Part shown: in pieces, positions 26,725 to 34,016 of the stretch
Layout: each line of letters opens with the position of its first letter
How positions within the stretch are numbered: position 1 is the stretch's first letter
Made by a program: the position numbers and the translations under genes
Source of the DNA: Methylacidimicrobium sp. B4
GTDB taxonomy: Bacteria > Verrucomicrobiota > Verrucomicrobiia > Methylacidiphilales > Methylacidiphilaceae
Direction of reading: 5' to 3'
DNA: 64,000 bases
Assembly (NCBI RefSeq): GCF_017310545.1
Contig: NZ_CP066203.1
Coordinates: 62,001 to 126,000 of the forward strand
Notes under the pieces: model-generated
Told to the model about the DNA's origin: nothing
Databases searched by the model: none
What the model saw: only the letters and a program-made list of their open reading frames with translations

Positions 26725-26749
26725 GCCGACCGCCTCGGCTGATGCGCTG

Positions 26750-27253
26750 CTACCAGTTCCGAAGCTTGGGATCCCCGTGGTAGATCGAGCGAACGTAGGC
26801 GATCACCTTCCAGATCTCGTCATCGCTCATGACGCTGCCAAACGGCGGCATCGGAGCCACGACGTTCTCGCGTCCGATGCGCGTGTAGCCCTTCTTCTGG
26901 AGCTCGACGGACCCGTTCTTGATCAGCTCGAAGAGGGTCTTGTCGTCACTGCCGTAGACCCACGTATCGTTGATCACGGGCGGACACATCCCTCCGCCTC
27001 CCATGCCCCCGTGACAGCCGTTGCAGCTTCGGCTGAACCAGAGCTTTCTCCCTTCCGCAATCATCTGCGGGTTGTCGGTGTACGGGTTCTTCATCGCGCC
27101 TCCGGCGGCCGAAATGGGCGGGGGCCCGGCAGGTGTTGAGGTCGACGGGGCTGCTGCGGGCGGCTGCTGCGCGCCCGCGGCGGTCAGCCAGAGGCCGGCC
27201 AAGCCCGGCAACAGATAGCGTGTCCAAGACGTAGTGCGTTTTCCTCTCTTCAT
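26750..27253 (-). CDS. xoxG: c-type cytochrome, electron acceptor of XoxF methanol dehydrogenase
   Basis: This 167-residue protein has a signal peptide ending near TAAGAQ and a Pro/Ala linker. It carries one haem site, CNGCH at 77-81, followed by a Gly/Met-rich loop (GGMGGGGMCPP). A probable axial Met lies in VAPMPPFGSVMSDDEIWKVIAYVRSIY (M135). These traits fit the MxaG/XoxG cytochromes that take electrons from PQQ methanol dehydrogenase in the periplasm. ATG 27253 is preceded by GGAG. It follows the xoxJ-like gene by 37 bp. In Methylacidiphilum fumariolicum SolV the corresponding protein is known as a G-J fusion; here G and J are separate genes. Confidence 0.88.
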   Translation of the reverse strand: MKRGKRTTSWTRYLLPGLAGLWLTAAGAQQPPAAAPSTSTPAGPPPISAAGGAMKNPYTDNPQMIAEGRKLWFSRSCNGCHGGMGGGGMCPPVINDTWVYGSDDKTLFELIKNGSVELQKKGYTRIGRENVVAPMPPFGSVMSDDEIWKVIAYVRSIYHGDPKLRNW

Positions 27254-27290
27254 GATCTCCGGTGGTTACCGCCTCCGATCCTGCCCAAGG

Positions 27291-28910
27291 CTACCGGGCG
27301 GGAGGCGTAGTCTTCTTCGTCGGGCTGCTCGCTCTTTCCAAGAGGGAAGCGAGGGTTTGATAGCCCCTTTCCTGCGCGAGGGCAAGCGCCGTCTTCCCTT
27401 CACGGTTTTGCTGATCGGGACGTGCGCCCGCACGCAGAAGAAGCTCAACGACCGGCTGCCGGTTGCGAGAGACCGCCAGCATGAGCGGGGTGATTCCGGC
27501 GGGATTGGCGGCGTTGGGGTCCGCACCCTTGTCCAGAAGGATCCGAACCGTGGCTTCGGAACCGGAAGCCGCTGCAAACATCAAGGGGGTGTAGCCTCCC
27601 GGTCCGCTCTTCCCGTTCACCGGAACCCCATGAGCCAGCAGGATCTGGACGAGATCGGGATCCGAGCCGCTCGCCGCGAGAGAGAGAGGAGCCCATCCGT
27701 CCCTGGCGGTCGCGGTGGGGCTCGCGCCGTGCTCGAGCAGGAGGCGGGTCGTATCCCGACTTCCTTTGGAAATCGCGAAGAGAAGGGGGGTCCAACCCTC
27801 GCGGTCGGGCAGGTCAGGGTTGGCTCCCTTTTCCACGAGGAGTCGGGCCATTGGCCACTCTTCGGCGCGAATGGCGTTCAGGAGGGGGGTGTAGCCGAGC
27901 GGGTCTTTCTTGTCGATCGCCTTCGGGTCCTTGGCGATGAACCGCTCGGCGGCGGGAAGGTCATCCGCCGTGACACAGTCGAGCAAGGAATCATGTTCGG
28001 TCGGCGCAGCTGGAGGCGCCGCCGCAGGAGGGGAGAGGGGCTTGTAGCCACCGGAATGCGCAGGAAGATCGCCATCGACGATGCATTCCGGACAGTGGAC
28101 GAGCGGCACGCCATACTCGGTCAAGATCCGCTGGATCTCGGCCTTGTGCTCTTCCATCGCGTGGTTGAGGCCGTCACGGAGGCTCTTGTCCCCCTTGGGA
28201 ACGGCGAGCGCCATGGCATATTCGAGGGGAACGGTCTCCTCCATGGTGTTGAGCGGGGTGAGGTCGAGCGGAGCGTTCGCCTTGGCGACGTAGTAGCCGG
28301 CCAAGGGACCCCAGATCGCGCAGGCATCGAGCGTTCCCGCGATCACCTGCTCGACCTGCTCGGCGGGATGCTGCTCCGGGTGGACCCGTGAGTCGTAAAA
28401 GATGTAGTGGATGACCGTGTTGTGCTGGATGCCGTGGTTGCGGAGCGCATCACGTGCTGCCGAGGCCTGGAAGACGCCGATCCGGAGGCTCTTGAGGATC
28501 GGGTCGTCGAGGGAGTGAATGTGGAGGTTCCGATCCTTTCGGGTGACGAGAACGAAGGTCGACTTGTAGTAAGGCTTGGTCGGCAGAGCCAGCTCGAAGT
28601 CGGGAGGCATGTCGAAGAGGACGTCGCAGCGGTTTGCGTTCAGGGTCGTCCGGACAAGCCCGCGTTCGTAGTAGGTGTACCAGAAATATTCGAGCGGCTT
28701 CCCCATGGAGCGGGCGAGCAGCTCCGCGATCTTATTCTGGAATCCCTCTCCGCGGCTATTGGAAAGGGGCATGTTGCCCGGGTCGCCGCAGACCCGTAGC
28801 GGAAGCTCAGCCGGCTGGGCCCGGACGGCGGAAGGAGAAGCCAGGACGAGAAAGAGAAAGAGGGCGGACCAACCCCCGTGGACCAGTCCGCCCTTTCCCG
28901 TTAGATGCAT
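27291..28910 (-). CDS. xoxJ: XoxJ-like periplasmic binding protein fused to ankyrin repeats
   Basis: This is a 539-residue secreted protein (signal peptide ending SPSAVRA). Residues about 33-285 form a family-3 solute-binding-type domain of the MxaJ/XoxJ group: LPLRVCGDPGNMPLSNSRGEGFQNKIAELLARSMG, YTYYERGLVRTTLNANRCDVLFDMP and DPILKSLRIGVFQASAARDALRNHG. After a Pro/Ala linker, residues about 310-525 carry six ankyrin repeats of GxTPLxxAxxxG...LLLxxGAxPx type, for example GYTPLMFAAASGSEATVRILLDKGADPN. XoxJ is needed for active XoxF in other methylotrophs; a binding or maturation role is inferred. MxaJ/XoxJ proteins are normally about 280 residues, so the ankyrin tail is the oddity. It begins 21 bp after xoxF. 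Confidence 0.88.
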   Translation of the reverse strand: MHLTGKGGLVHGGWSALFLFLVLASPSAVRAQPAELPLRVCGDPGNMPLSNSRGEGFQNKIAELLARSMGKPLEYFWYTYYERGLVRTTLNANRCDVLFDMPPDFELALPTKPYYKSTFVLVTRKDRNLHIHSLDDPILKSLRIGVFQASAARDALRNHGIQHNTVIHYIFYDSRVHPEQHPAEQVEQVIAGTLDACAIWGPLAGYYVAKANAPLDLTPLNTMEETVPLEYAMALAVPKGDKSLRDGLNHAMEEHKAEIQRILTEYGVPLVHCPECIVDGDLPAHSGGYKPLSPPAAAPPAAPTEHDSLLDCVTADDLPAAERFIAKDPKAIDKKDPLGYTPLLNAIRAEEWPMARLLVEKGANPDLPDREGWTPLLFAISKGSRDTTRLLLEHGASPTATARDGWAPLSLAASGSDPDLVQILLAHGVPVNGKSGPGGYTPLMFAAASGSEATVRILLDKGADPNAANPAGITPLMLAVSRNRQPVVELLLRAGARPDQQNREGKTALALAQERGYQTLASLLERASSPTKKTTPPAR

Positions 28911-28919
28911 GGATCTAAC
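28861..28919 (-). promoter_or_regulatory. two inverted repeats over the xoxJ start
   Basis: In the xoxF-xoxJ message the xoxJ ATG (28910) lies in the six-base loop of a perfect 7-bp inverted repeat, GTTAGAT/ATCTAAC (28919-28900). Just downstream, a second perfect 9-bp repeat AGGGCGGAC/GTCCGCCCT (arms 28894-28886 and 28869-28861) is followed by a CTTTCTCTTTC tract. The first could restrict ribosome access. The second resembles an attenuator or mRNA-end stabiliser that would let xoxF be expressed far above xoxJ and xoxG. The repeats are visible; the function is inferred. Confidence 0.45.
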
Positions 28920-28931
28920 CGATCCGCCAGC

Positions 28932-30794
28932 TTACTGCACGCAGAACGTATAGACCGTTCCGCCCATCGGAATGTTGTAGAACCCGTTCTCCCCGGCCAT
29001 TCCGGCGGCTCCGAGCGCACCGTAGGGATCCGCTGGGTCGAGACCCGCGGTCACCGGGAGGCCGATCCAGCCGCCGATGCCGGTCAGGACGGAAACATAC
29101 TGCTTCCCACCGACCTCAAAGGAGATCGGGTTGCCAATGACACCGGAACCGAGCTTCTGCTGCCAGAGGACCTTGCCGGTCTTCCGGTCGACCGCCCGGA
29201 ACCAGCCGTCGAGCGTTCCGTAAAAGGCGAGCCCGCCGTCGGTGACCAACGCACCGCTCCAGGTCGGGAAGCGCTCGGGAAGCTCCCAGCGAGCCTTGCC
29301 CGTGATCACGTCGAACGCCTTGAAACGGCCCATGACTCCGGGCTTTTCCGGCTTCATCAGAACGTTGGCGAAGACGTAGACGCTACCCTGGTTGGTGTGG
29401 GCGCGCTCCATCGGCTCCAGCGTCATGCCCCAGTTGTTGGTGGGAGCATAGAAGACATTGGCTTCCTTGGGGTCGACGGCGACCGGCTGCTGATCCTTTC
29501 CGCCCATGGCCGAGGGGTAGACCTGAACGGCCTTGCCGACCTCGAACGGAGAGTGCTCCTTGACCTTGACCGGGCGGCCCGTCTTCATGTCGATCTTCTC
29601 GGCCCAGGTGGCGGTCACGAACTTGTTGGCGCGGATGAGGGTGCCGTCCGTGCGGTTGAGCACGTAGCAGAATCCGTTGCGGTCGAAGTGGACCAGGCAG
29701 GGCTTCTTGGCGCCGTCGACGGTGATGTCGATGAGCACATCCTCGTTGATGCCATCATAGTCCCACTCGTCGAACGGGGTCATCTGGTAGCCCCAGACGG
29801 CTTCGCCCGTGTCAGGCTTGCGGGCAAAGATGGTCATCGACCACTTGTTGTCCCACTTCCACGGCTCATTGGCCTCTTCGTAGGTCTTGGCCTCGGTCCG
29901 GTAGCTGGGGCTCCAGAGACCGGGATTACCCGTGTTGTAGTAGACCAGCTCGAGCTTCGGATCGTAGCTATACCAGCCCCAGGCGCAGCCGCCACCCCGC
30001 TTCCACTCGTCGCCGGGATAGGTCTTCACGCCGAGATCCTGGCCAGCCTGCCCATACTCGGGATGCTTGCTGTTGAAGTCGGGGCCGAGGAGCACGTCCG
30101 AGTCGGGACCGTTGCTGTAGGCCTGCCAGACCATCTTGCCCGAGTTGAGATCGAAGGCGGCGAATCGGCCTCGCGCACCAAACTCGTCACCGCCGTATCC
30201 GGTGAAGACCTTGTCCTTGGCGATGATCGGGGCGGGAGTGCTTGTCTCACCCTTGTTGACATCGGCAAACTTGGTCTTCCAGAGCTCCTTCCCCGTGTTG
30301 GCATCCAAGCAGACGAGGTAGCCGTCGAGGGTGTTGAAGACGACCTTTCCGTCGGCGTAGGAAGCGCCACGGTTCACCGTGTCGCAGCAGGCCGTCGAGA
30401 CGGCCTTGTCATCCTGCCTCGGAACGTACTTCCAAAGGACTTCATAGGCCCCCCCCTTGGAGAGGTCGAGCGCCCAAACGATGTTGGGGTACGAGCTCAC
30501 CACGTACATGCGGTCGCCGATGACGAGCGGCTGCCCTTCGTGGCCGCGGAGCGTGCCCGTCGAGAACGACCAAGCCATATGCAGGCTCTTGACATTCTGC
30601 GTGTTGATCTGCTTCAGGGTCGAGTGTCGGGTGTTGGCGTAATCCTTGCCCGGAGCCGCCCAGTTCTTGGGATTCTCCGTGAGCTTCAATACATCGTCGT
30701 TGGAATAGGCTGACGGAATCACCGTCGCGGAACCGACCGCCAGTGCCAGGAGCATCCCGGCAGAGAGCTTCTTCCTACTTTTCGGGAACCTCAT
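28932..30794 (-). CDS. xoxF: lanthanide-dependent methanol dehydrogenase
   Basis: XoxF oxidises methanol in the periplasm with PQQ and a lanthanide ion. From ATG 30794 (GGAGGAGG nine bases upstream) the product is 620 residues with a signal peptide ending SAYS. Features seen are the vicinal disulfide Cys pair STACCD (136-137), GGDEFGARG with the metal-binding Glu, YYNTGNPG with the Asn, and FDEWDYDG. In this last motif D345 and the extra D347 are the Asp pair that marks lanthanide-using XoxF rather than calcium-using MxaF. W-motif propeller repeats (GKELWK, GKMVWQ, GEAVWG, GKVLWQ) run through the protein. The gene heads xoxF-xoxJ-xoxG-unknown and lies 335 bp after a sigma-54 regulator gene. 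No mxaI small subunit is present. Confidence 0.98.
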   Translation of the reverse strand: MRFPKSRKKLSAGMLLALAVGSATVIPSAYSNDDVLKLTENPKNWAAPGKDYANTRHSTLKQINTQNVKSLHMAWSFSTGTLRGHEGQPLVIGDRMYVVSSYPNIVWALDLSKGGAYEVLWKYVPRQDDKAVSTACCDTVNRGASYADGKVVFNTLDGYLVCLDANTGKELWKTKFADVNKGETSTPAPIIAKDKVFTGYGGDEFGARGRFAAFDLNSGKMVWQAYSNGPDSDVLLGPDFNSKHPEYGQAGQDLGVKTYPGDEWKRGGGCAWGWYSYDPKLELVYYNTGNPGLWSPSYRTEAKTYEEANEPWKWDNKWSMTIFARKPDTGEAVWGYQMTPFDEWDYDGINEDVLIDITVDGAKKPCLVHFDRNGFCYVLNRTDGTLIRANKFVTATWAEKIDMKTGRPVKVKEHSPFEVGKAVQVYPSAMGGKDQQPVAVDPKEANVFYAPTNNWGMTLEPMERAHTNQGSVYVFANVLMKPEKPGVMGRFKAFDVITGKARWELPERFPTWSGALVTDGGLAFYGTLDGWFRAVDRKTGKVLWQQKLGSGVIGNPISFEVGGKQYVSVLTGIGGWIGLPVTAGLDPADPYGALGAAGMAGENGFYNIPMGGTVYTFCVQ

Positions 30795-30864
30795 TTGGTA
30801 ACCTCCTCCGTTTGGGTTGCGGGAGTCCTGCCCGGTAGGCATTTCTCCTCAAGCTGCAAGGGAG

Positions 30865-30893
30865 GCGATAACTTCTTTGCGGGTGACGGTCAA
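30865..30893 (-). promoter_or_regulatory. possible sigma-70 type promoter of xoxF
   Basis: On the minus strand TTGACC (30893-30888) and TATCGC (30870-30865) are separated by 17 bases. The first box differs from TTGACA by one base; the second matches only the TAT part. The pair lies about 70 bp upstream of the xoxF ATG. No GG-N10-GC sigma-54 promoter was found by eye in the 335-bp gap. This is a weak candidate. Confidence 0.25.
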
Positions 30894-31013
30894 GCGCAAA
30901 AATGGCGCTGCTGAGTAAATCAGATGAAGGGGCAAAAGCCGGATGGCCAAGGCGCTAACGATAGCGCGCCTGCCACCGGATGCGCAGCATGACCTGCTCG
31001 TCCGGCTTCCCAA

Positions 31014-31025
31014 CATTCCGGAATG
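31014..31025. promoter_or_regulatory. 12-bp palindrome upstream of xoxF
   Basis: CATTCCGGAATG is a perfect palindrome about 220 bp upstream of the xoxF start, in the only sizeable gap between the two-component genes and xoxF. It could be an activator site placed at enhancer distance. No second copy was noticed, so this is only a candidate. Confidence 0.25.
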
Positions 31026-31129
31026 CCACCAGATTGTGTTGTCTCCGACTGGGGAGAAAAAGCACGAGGCGGTTCCGGCACACAATCGGAAAGCGACTCG
31101 GGAAGGAAGTGCGCGCCCTTCCCGGGCGG

Positions 31130-32512
31130 TCACCCGGCCCCGATGCCATGTTTTTCCATCCGGTAGCGAAGGATGTCGCGAGTCATGCCCAGCTGGCGGG
31201 CGGCTTGGGAGATGTTCTGTCCCGAGGCGACCAGCGCCTCCTGGAGCAGCCGCTTTTCGATCTCGGCGAAGGAGAGTCCTTCTTGCAAGAGCAGACGGAT
31301 CGCATCACTAGCGGTGGCTAGCCCCCGCGCCGTCTCTTCGCCCAGATGTCCGAGCCAAGCAAAGTCCGCTGGCTTGAGGATTTCTTCTTTCGACCAGAGG
31401 ATTGCTTGCTCGATCGCATGCGAAAGCTCGCGAACATTCCCGGGCCAGGGGTATCTCTGCAAGGTCGCGACGGCGTCCGGAGTGAGCGTTCGGCCCATCT
31501 TCCCGTACCGGGTACCGTGGATGCGGAGGAAGTGATGGGCCAGCAGAAGGATGTCGCCAGACCGCTCCCGCAAGGGGGGGAGCTCGAGGTGAACGACGCG
31601 GAGCCGATAGTAGAGATCGGCTCGAAAGGATCCTTCCCGAATCGAAGCCTCCAGGGGCCGGTTGGTGGCCGCGAGAATCCAAGGATCGACCTTCCGATCG
31701 CGAACGCTTCCCAGTCGCCGGACCGTCTTGCGCTCGATCGCCGTCAGGAGCTTCCCTTGCAGGGGGAGGGGGAGATCTCCAATCTCGTCGAGAAAGAGGG
31801 TGCCCTTGTCTGCGGCTTCCATCAGTCCGAGCTTAGCCCCCGAGGCGCCGGTGAACGCCCCCCGCTCGTAGCCGAAGAGCTCGGTTTCCACCAGGTTTTC
31901 CGGAAGCGCCACGCAATTGATGGAGAGGAATGCCTCGTCTCGACGAAGGCTCCGATGGTGGAGGAGCCGGGCCACCACATCCTTCCCGGTGCCGGTCTCT
32001 CCGGAGATCAAAACGGTGGGGAGCCCTTGGCTTCCGTCGAGTCGGCCCAGCTGCTCGATCTTGTCGTGCAGAGAGCAAATCGCCGAGGATTCACCGATCA
32101 GGATCGGCTCGTCGAGGCTCCGGTAGTAGGCGAGCTCCTGCTTGAGGCGGACGGTCTCCTCGACCCGATCGACCAGCACGCGGAGCCGGTCGAGGTCGAG
32201 GGGCTTTTGAAGGTATTCGAAGGCGCCGAGCTTCATGACGGCGACCGCGTCCTCGACGGAAGCATAGGCGGTGAAGACTACGGCCGAGAGGGCGGGATGG
32301 ATGGCCCGCGCCCGGCGGAGGAGCTCGGGTCCCGAGAGGTTCGGTAGCCGTGCATCGAGGAGAAGCAGGTCGGGGGCGGAAAGCTCGGCCTGCCGGAGAC
32401 CCTCATCGCCGTCGAAGGCCAGAGCGACTTCGTGGCCCTGGGCCGTGAGAAGCTCCCGGATCGACCGAGCGAGGTTTCGTTCGTCCTCAACCAGGAGAAT
32501 GTTGAGCCCCAT
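31130..32512 (-). CDS. sigma-54-dependent response regulator (NtrC type)
   Basis: This 460-residue protein has three domains. The receiver domain (1-120) has NILLVEDE and the phosphoacceptor Asp in LLLLDARLP. An AAA+ domain (about 145-380) has Walker A GETGTGKD, the sigma-54 contact loop GAFTGA intact, Walker B GTLFLDEIGD and the Arg finger region. A C-terminal Fis-type helix-turn-helix (LVASGQNISQAARQLGMTRDILRYRMEKHG) follows. It should activate sigma-54 promoters when phosphorylated. Its ATG lies 26 bp inside the kinase gene, so the pair is coupled. It is the last gene before xoxF on the same strand and is a strong candidate regulator of the xox operon or the TonB receptor. Confidence 0.94.
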   Translation of the reverse strand: MGLNILLVEDERNLARSIRELLTAQGHEVALAFDGDEGLRQAELSAPDLLLLDARLPNLSGPELLRRARAIHPALSAVVFTAYASVEDAVAVMKLGAFEYLQKPLDLDRLRVLVDRVEETVRLKQELAYYRSLDEPILIGESSAICSLHDKIEQLGRLDGSQGLPTVLISGETGTGKDVVARLLHHRSLRRDEAFLSINCVALPENLVETELFGYERGAFTGASGAKLGLMEAADKGTLFLDEIGDLPLPLQGKLLTAIERKTVRRLGSVRDRKVDPWILAATNRPLEASIREGSFRADLYYRLRVVHLELPPLRERSGDILLLAHHFLRIHGTRYGKMGRTLTPDAVATLQRYPWPGNVRELSHAIEQAILWSKEEILKPADFAWLGHLGEETARGLATASDAIRLLLQEGLSFAEIEKRLLQEALVASGQNISQAARQLGMTRDILRYRMEKHGIGAG

Positions 32513-33959
32513 CGCTCCCTTCGCTGGCGGCGGGGAAGAGCAGGGTAATGCGTGTTCCCTGGCCGAACCGACTCTTCACTCTCATTTCTCCCCCATTTTG
32601 GCTAACGTACCGTTCCACGATGGCCAGACCCAAGCCCGAACCTTCGGGCCGTGTCGTGAAAAAGGGCTCGGTGACGCGAGGGAGATGCTCCTCGGCAATC
32701 CCTTCGCCATCGTCTTCGATTGCCAGATAGACCCGTCCGTCTGGCCGGACACCCGAGCTCAGCCGGATGCGGCCGCGCTCACCGACGGCCGCAAGCGCAT
32801 TCGCTAGAATTTCGAGAAGTACCTGCTCCATCTGAGCCGGATCGAAACGCACCAGCGGGAGCTCCCGGTTCAGGGAGAGATCGATCCCGACATCCTTCCC
32901 TTCGCCTTTGGCCAAGGATGGTACGATGGTTTCGGCGAGCTCATTGAGGCTGCCGATGATGGGTCTCGGAGAGAGGGGCTTGGCGAAGGCCAATAGCTGA
33001 CGGATCCTGCGGTCGAGCCGATCGGCTTCGTGGACAATTTCGCGAAGGGTATCCCCAGCCGAGGCTGAGGGGTCTGGCTTGAGGAGAGCGACTTGCGCCA
33101 GCGCCCGAATGCTGGCCAAGGGGTTGCGAATCCCATGAGCGACTGCGGCGGCGGTCGCGCCGATGGAGGCCATCCGCTCGGCCTGGACAATCTTCTGCTG
33201 CGAATCCTTGATCTCGCGTGCCATCTGGCGGAAGGCCAAGGCGAGGTCGCGGAGATCCCCCGAGAGAGGAATTTCCGGAACGACCTCGCGCTCCCCGCGG
33301 CCGATGCGCCGTGCGGATTCAACCAGGTTGCGCAAGGGACGTCCGATCCCCTGAGTGAGCCAGAGCGAGACGAGTGCCGCCAGCCCCAGTCCGGCAAGAA
33401 AGCAGAGCGGAACCAGGAGTGCTGCGGTCTCCTTGAGGAGCCGGGCCTTCTCCCGGGCCCGCTCGATGGCCCCTTGGTGAAAAAGCCGTTCGAGGGTTCG
33501 CACTGACTGACGGAACGGGCCGTCCAAGAAGGCTTCCAGAGCGTCGACTCCGGCAAAGGAAGGATCGCTCCCCGGCAGGTCGGGCCGGTCGAGAAGCTGC
33601 CGGCCATGCCTTTCGAGCAGCAGAGCATTTCCCTCGACGGCATCCAGCGCCTCCTCTTCCTCCTTCCCGTGAGCCAGGGAGCGGCAGCGGGCCAGGAGCG
33701 CGCGCATCTGATCGGCGAAGGAAAGGAACTGGGCGCGGGCCTTGGGATCCTTGCCCCCGAGCGCATCGGAGACTTCGGCGACCTCGCGCTGCGCGAAGAG
33801 CTCGAGATCGCCCAGCCGCGAAAGCTGCGCGAGATCCTCCCCCACCTGCTCGATCCGCTTCTGGCCTTGCCGCGCAATCCAGGCCGCCTCGACGGAGAGC
33901 ACCGCCGCCAGGACGAAGAAGACGCCCGAAGCGAGGCGGATCCGCGTTGCGATCTTCAC
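32487..33959 (-). CDS. sensor histidine kinase with periplasmic sensor domain
   Basis: This 490-residue kinase has a first membrane helix (LASGVFFVLAAVLSVEAAW), a mostly helical periplasmic sensor of about 140 residues with many charged residues, and a second helix (LLVPLCFLAGLGLAALVSLWL). A HAMP segment, dimerisation domain and HATPase domain follow (ILANALAAVGERG, IEDDGEGI, GSGLGLAIVERYV). The H-box reads AVAHGIRNPLASI: Gly follows the phospho-His where Glu or Asp is usual. This may change autophosphorylation or phosphatase balance. The partner is the sigma-54 regulator downstream. The stimulus is unknown; a metal, methanol or formaldehyde signal would fit the neighbourhood. Confidence 0.92.
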   Translation of the reverse strand: MKIATRIRLASGVFFVLAAVLSVEAAWIARQGQKRIEQVGEDLAQLSRLGDLELFAQREVAEVSDALGGKDPKARAQFLSFADQMRALLARCRSLAHGKEEEEALDAVEGNALLLERHGRQLLDRPDLPGSDPSFAGVDALEAFLDGPFRQSVRTLERLFHQGAIERAREKARLLKETAALLVPLCFLAGLGLAALVSLWLTQGIGRPLRNLVESARRIGRGEREVVPEIPLSGDLRDLALAFRQMAREIKDSQQKIVQAERMASIGATAAAVAHGIRNPLASIRALAQVALLKPDPSASAGDTLREIVHEADRLDRRIRQLLAFAKPLSPRPIIGSLNELAETIVPSLAKGEGKDVGIDLSLNRELPLVRFDPAQMEQVLLEILANALAAVGERGRIRLSSGVRPDGRVYLAIEDDGEGIAEEHLPRVTEPFFTTRPEGSGLGLAIVERYVSQNGGEMRVKSRFGQGTRITLLFPAASEGSDGAQHSPG

Positions 33960-34016
33960 AATGGCCGATCTTGGCGCGAAGCGCCGATTCCTTCCGCAAG
34001 CCAGCGTCGGGGGCGA

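Noticed and set aside
30795-31129. Sigma-54 (-24/-12) promoter before xoxF
   Set aside because: Candidates such as TTGGCC...TTTTGC have a 13-base instead of 10-base distance between GG and GC; none fits.
30849-31133. 94-residue minus frame between the response regulator and xoxF
   Set aside because: It has no motif, no good start and occupies what is better explained as the xoxF upstream region.
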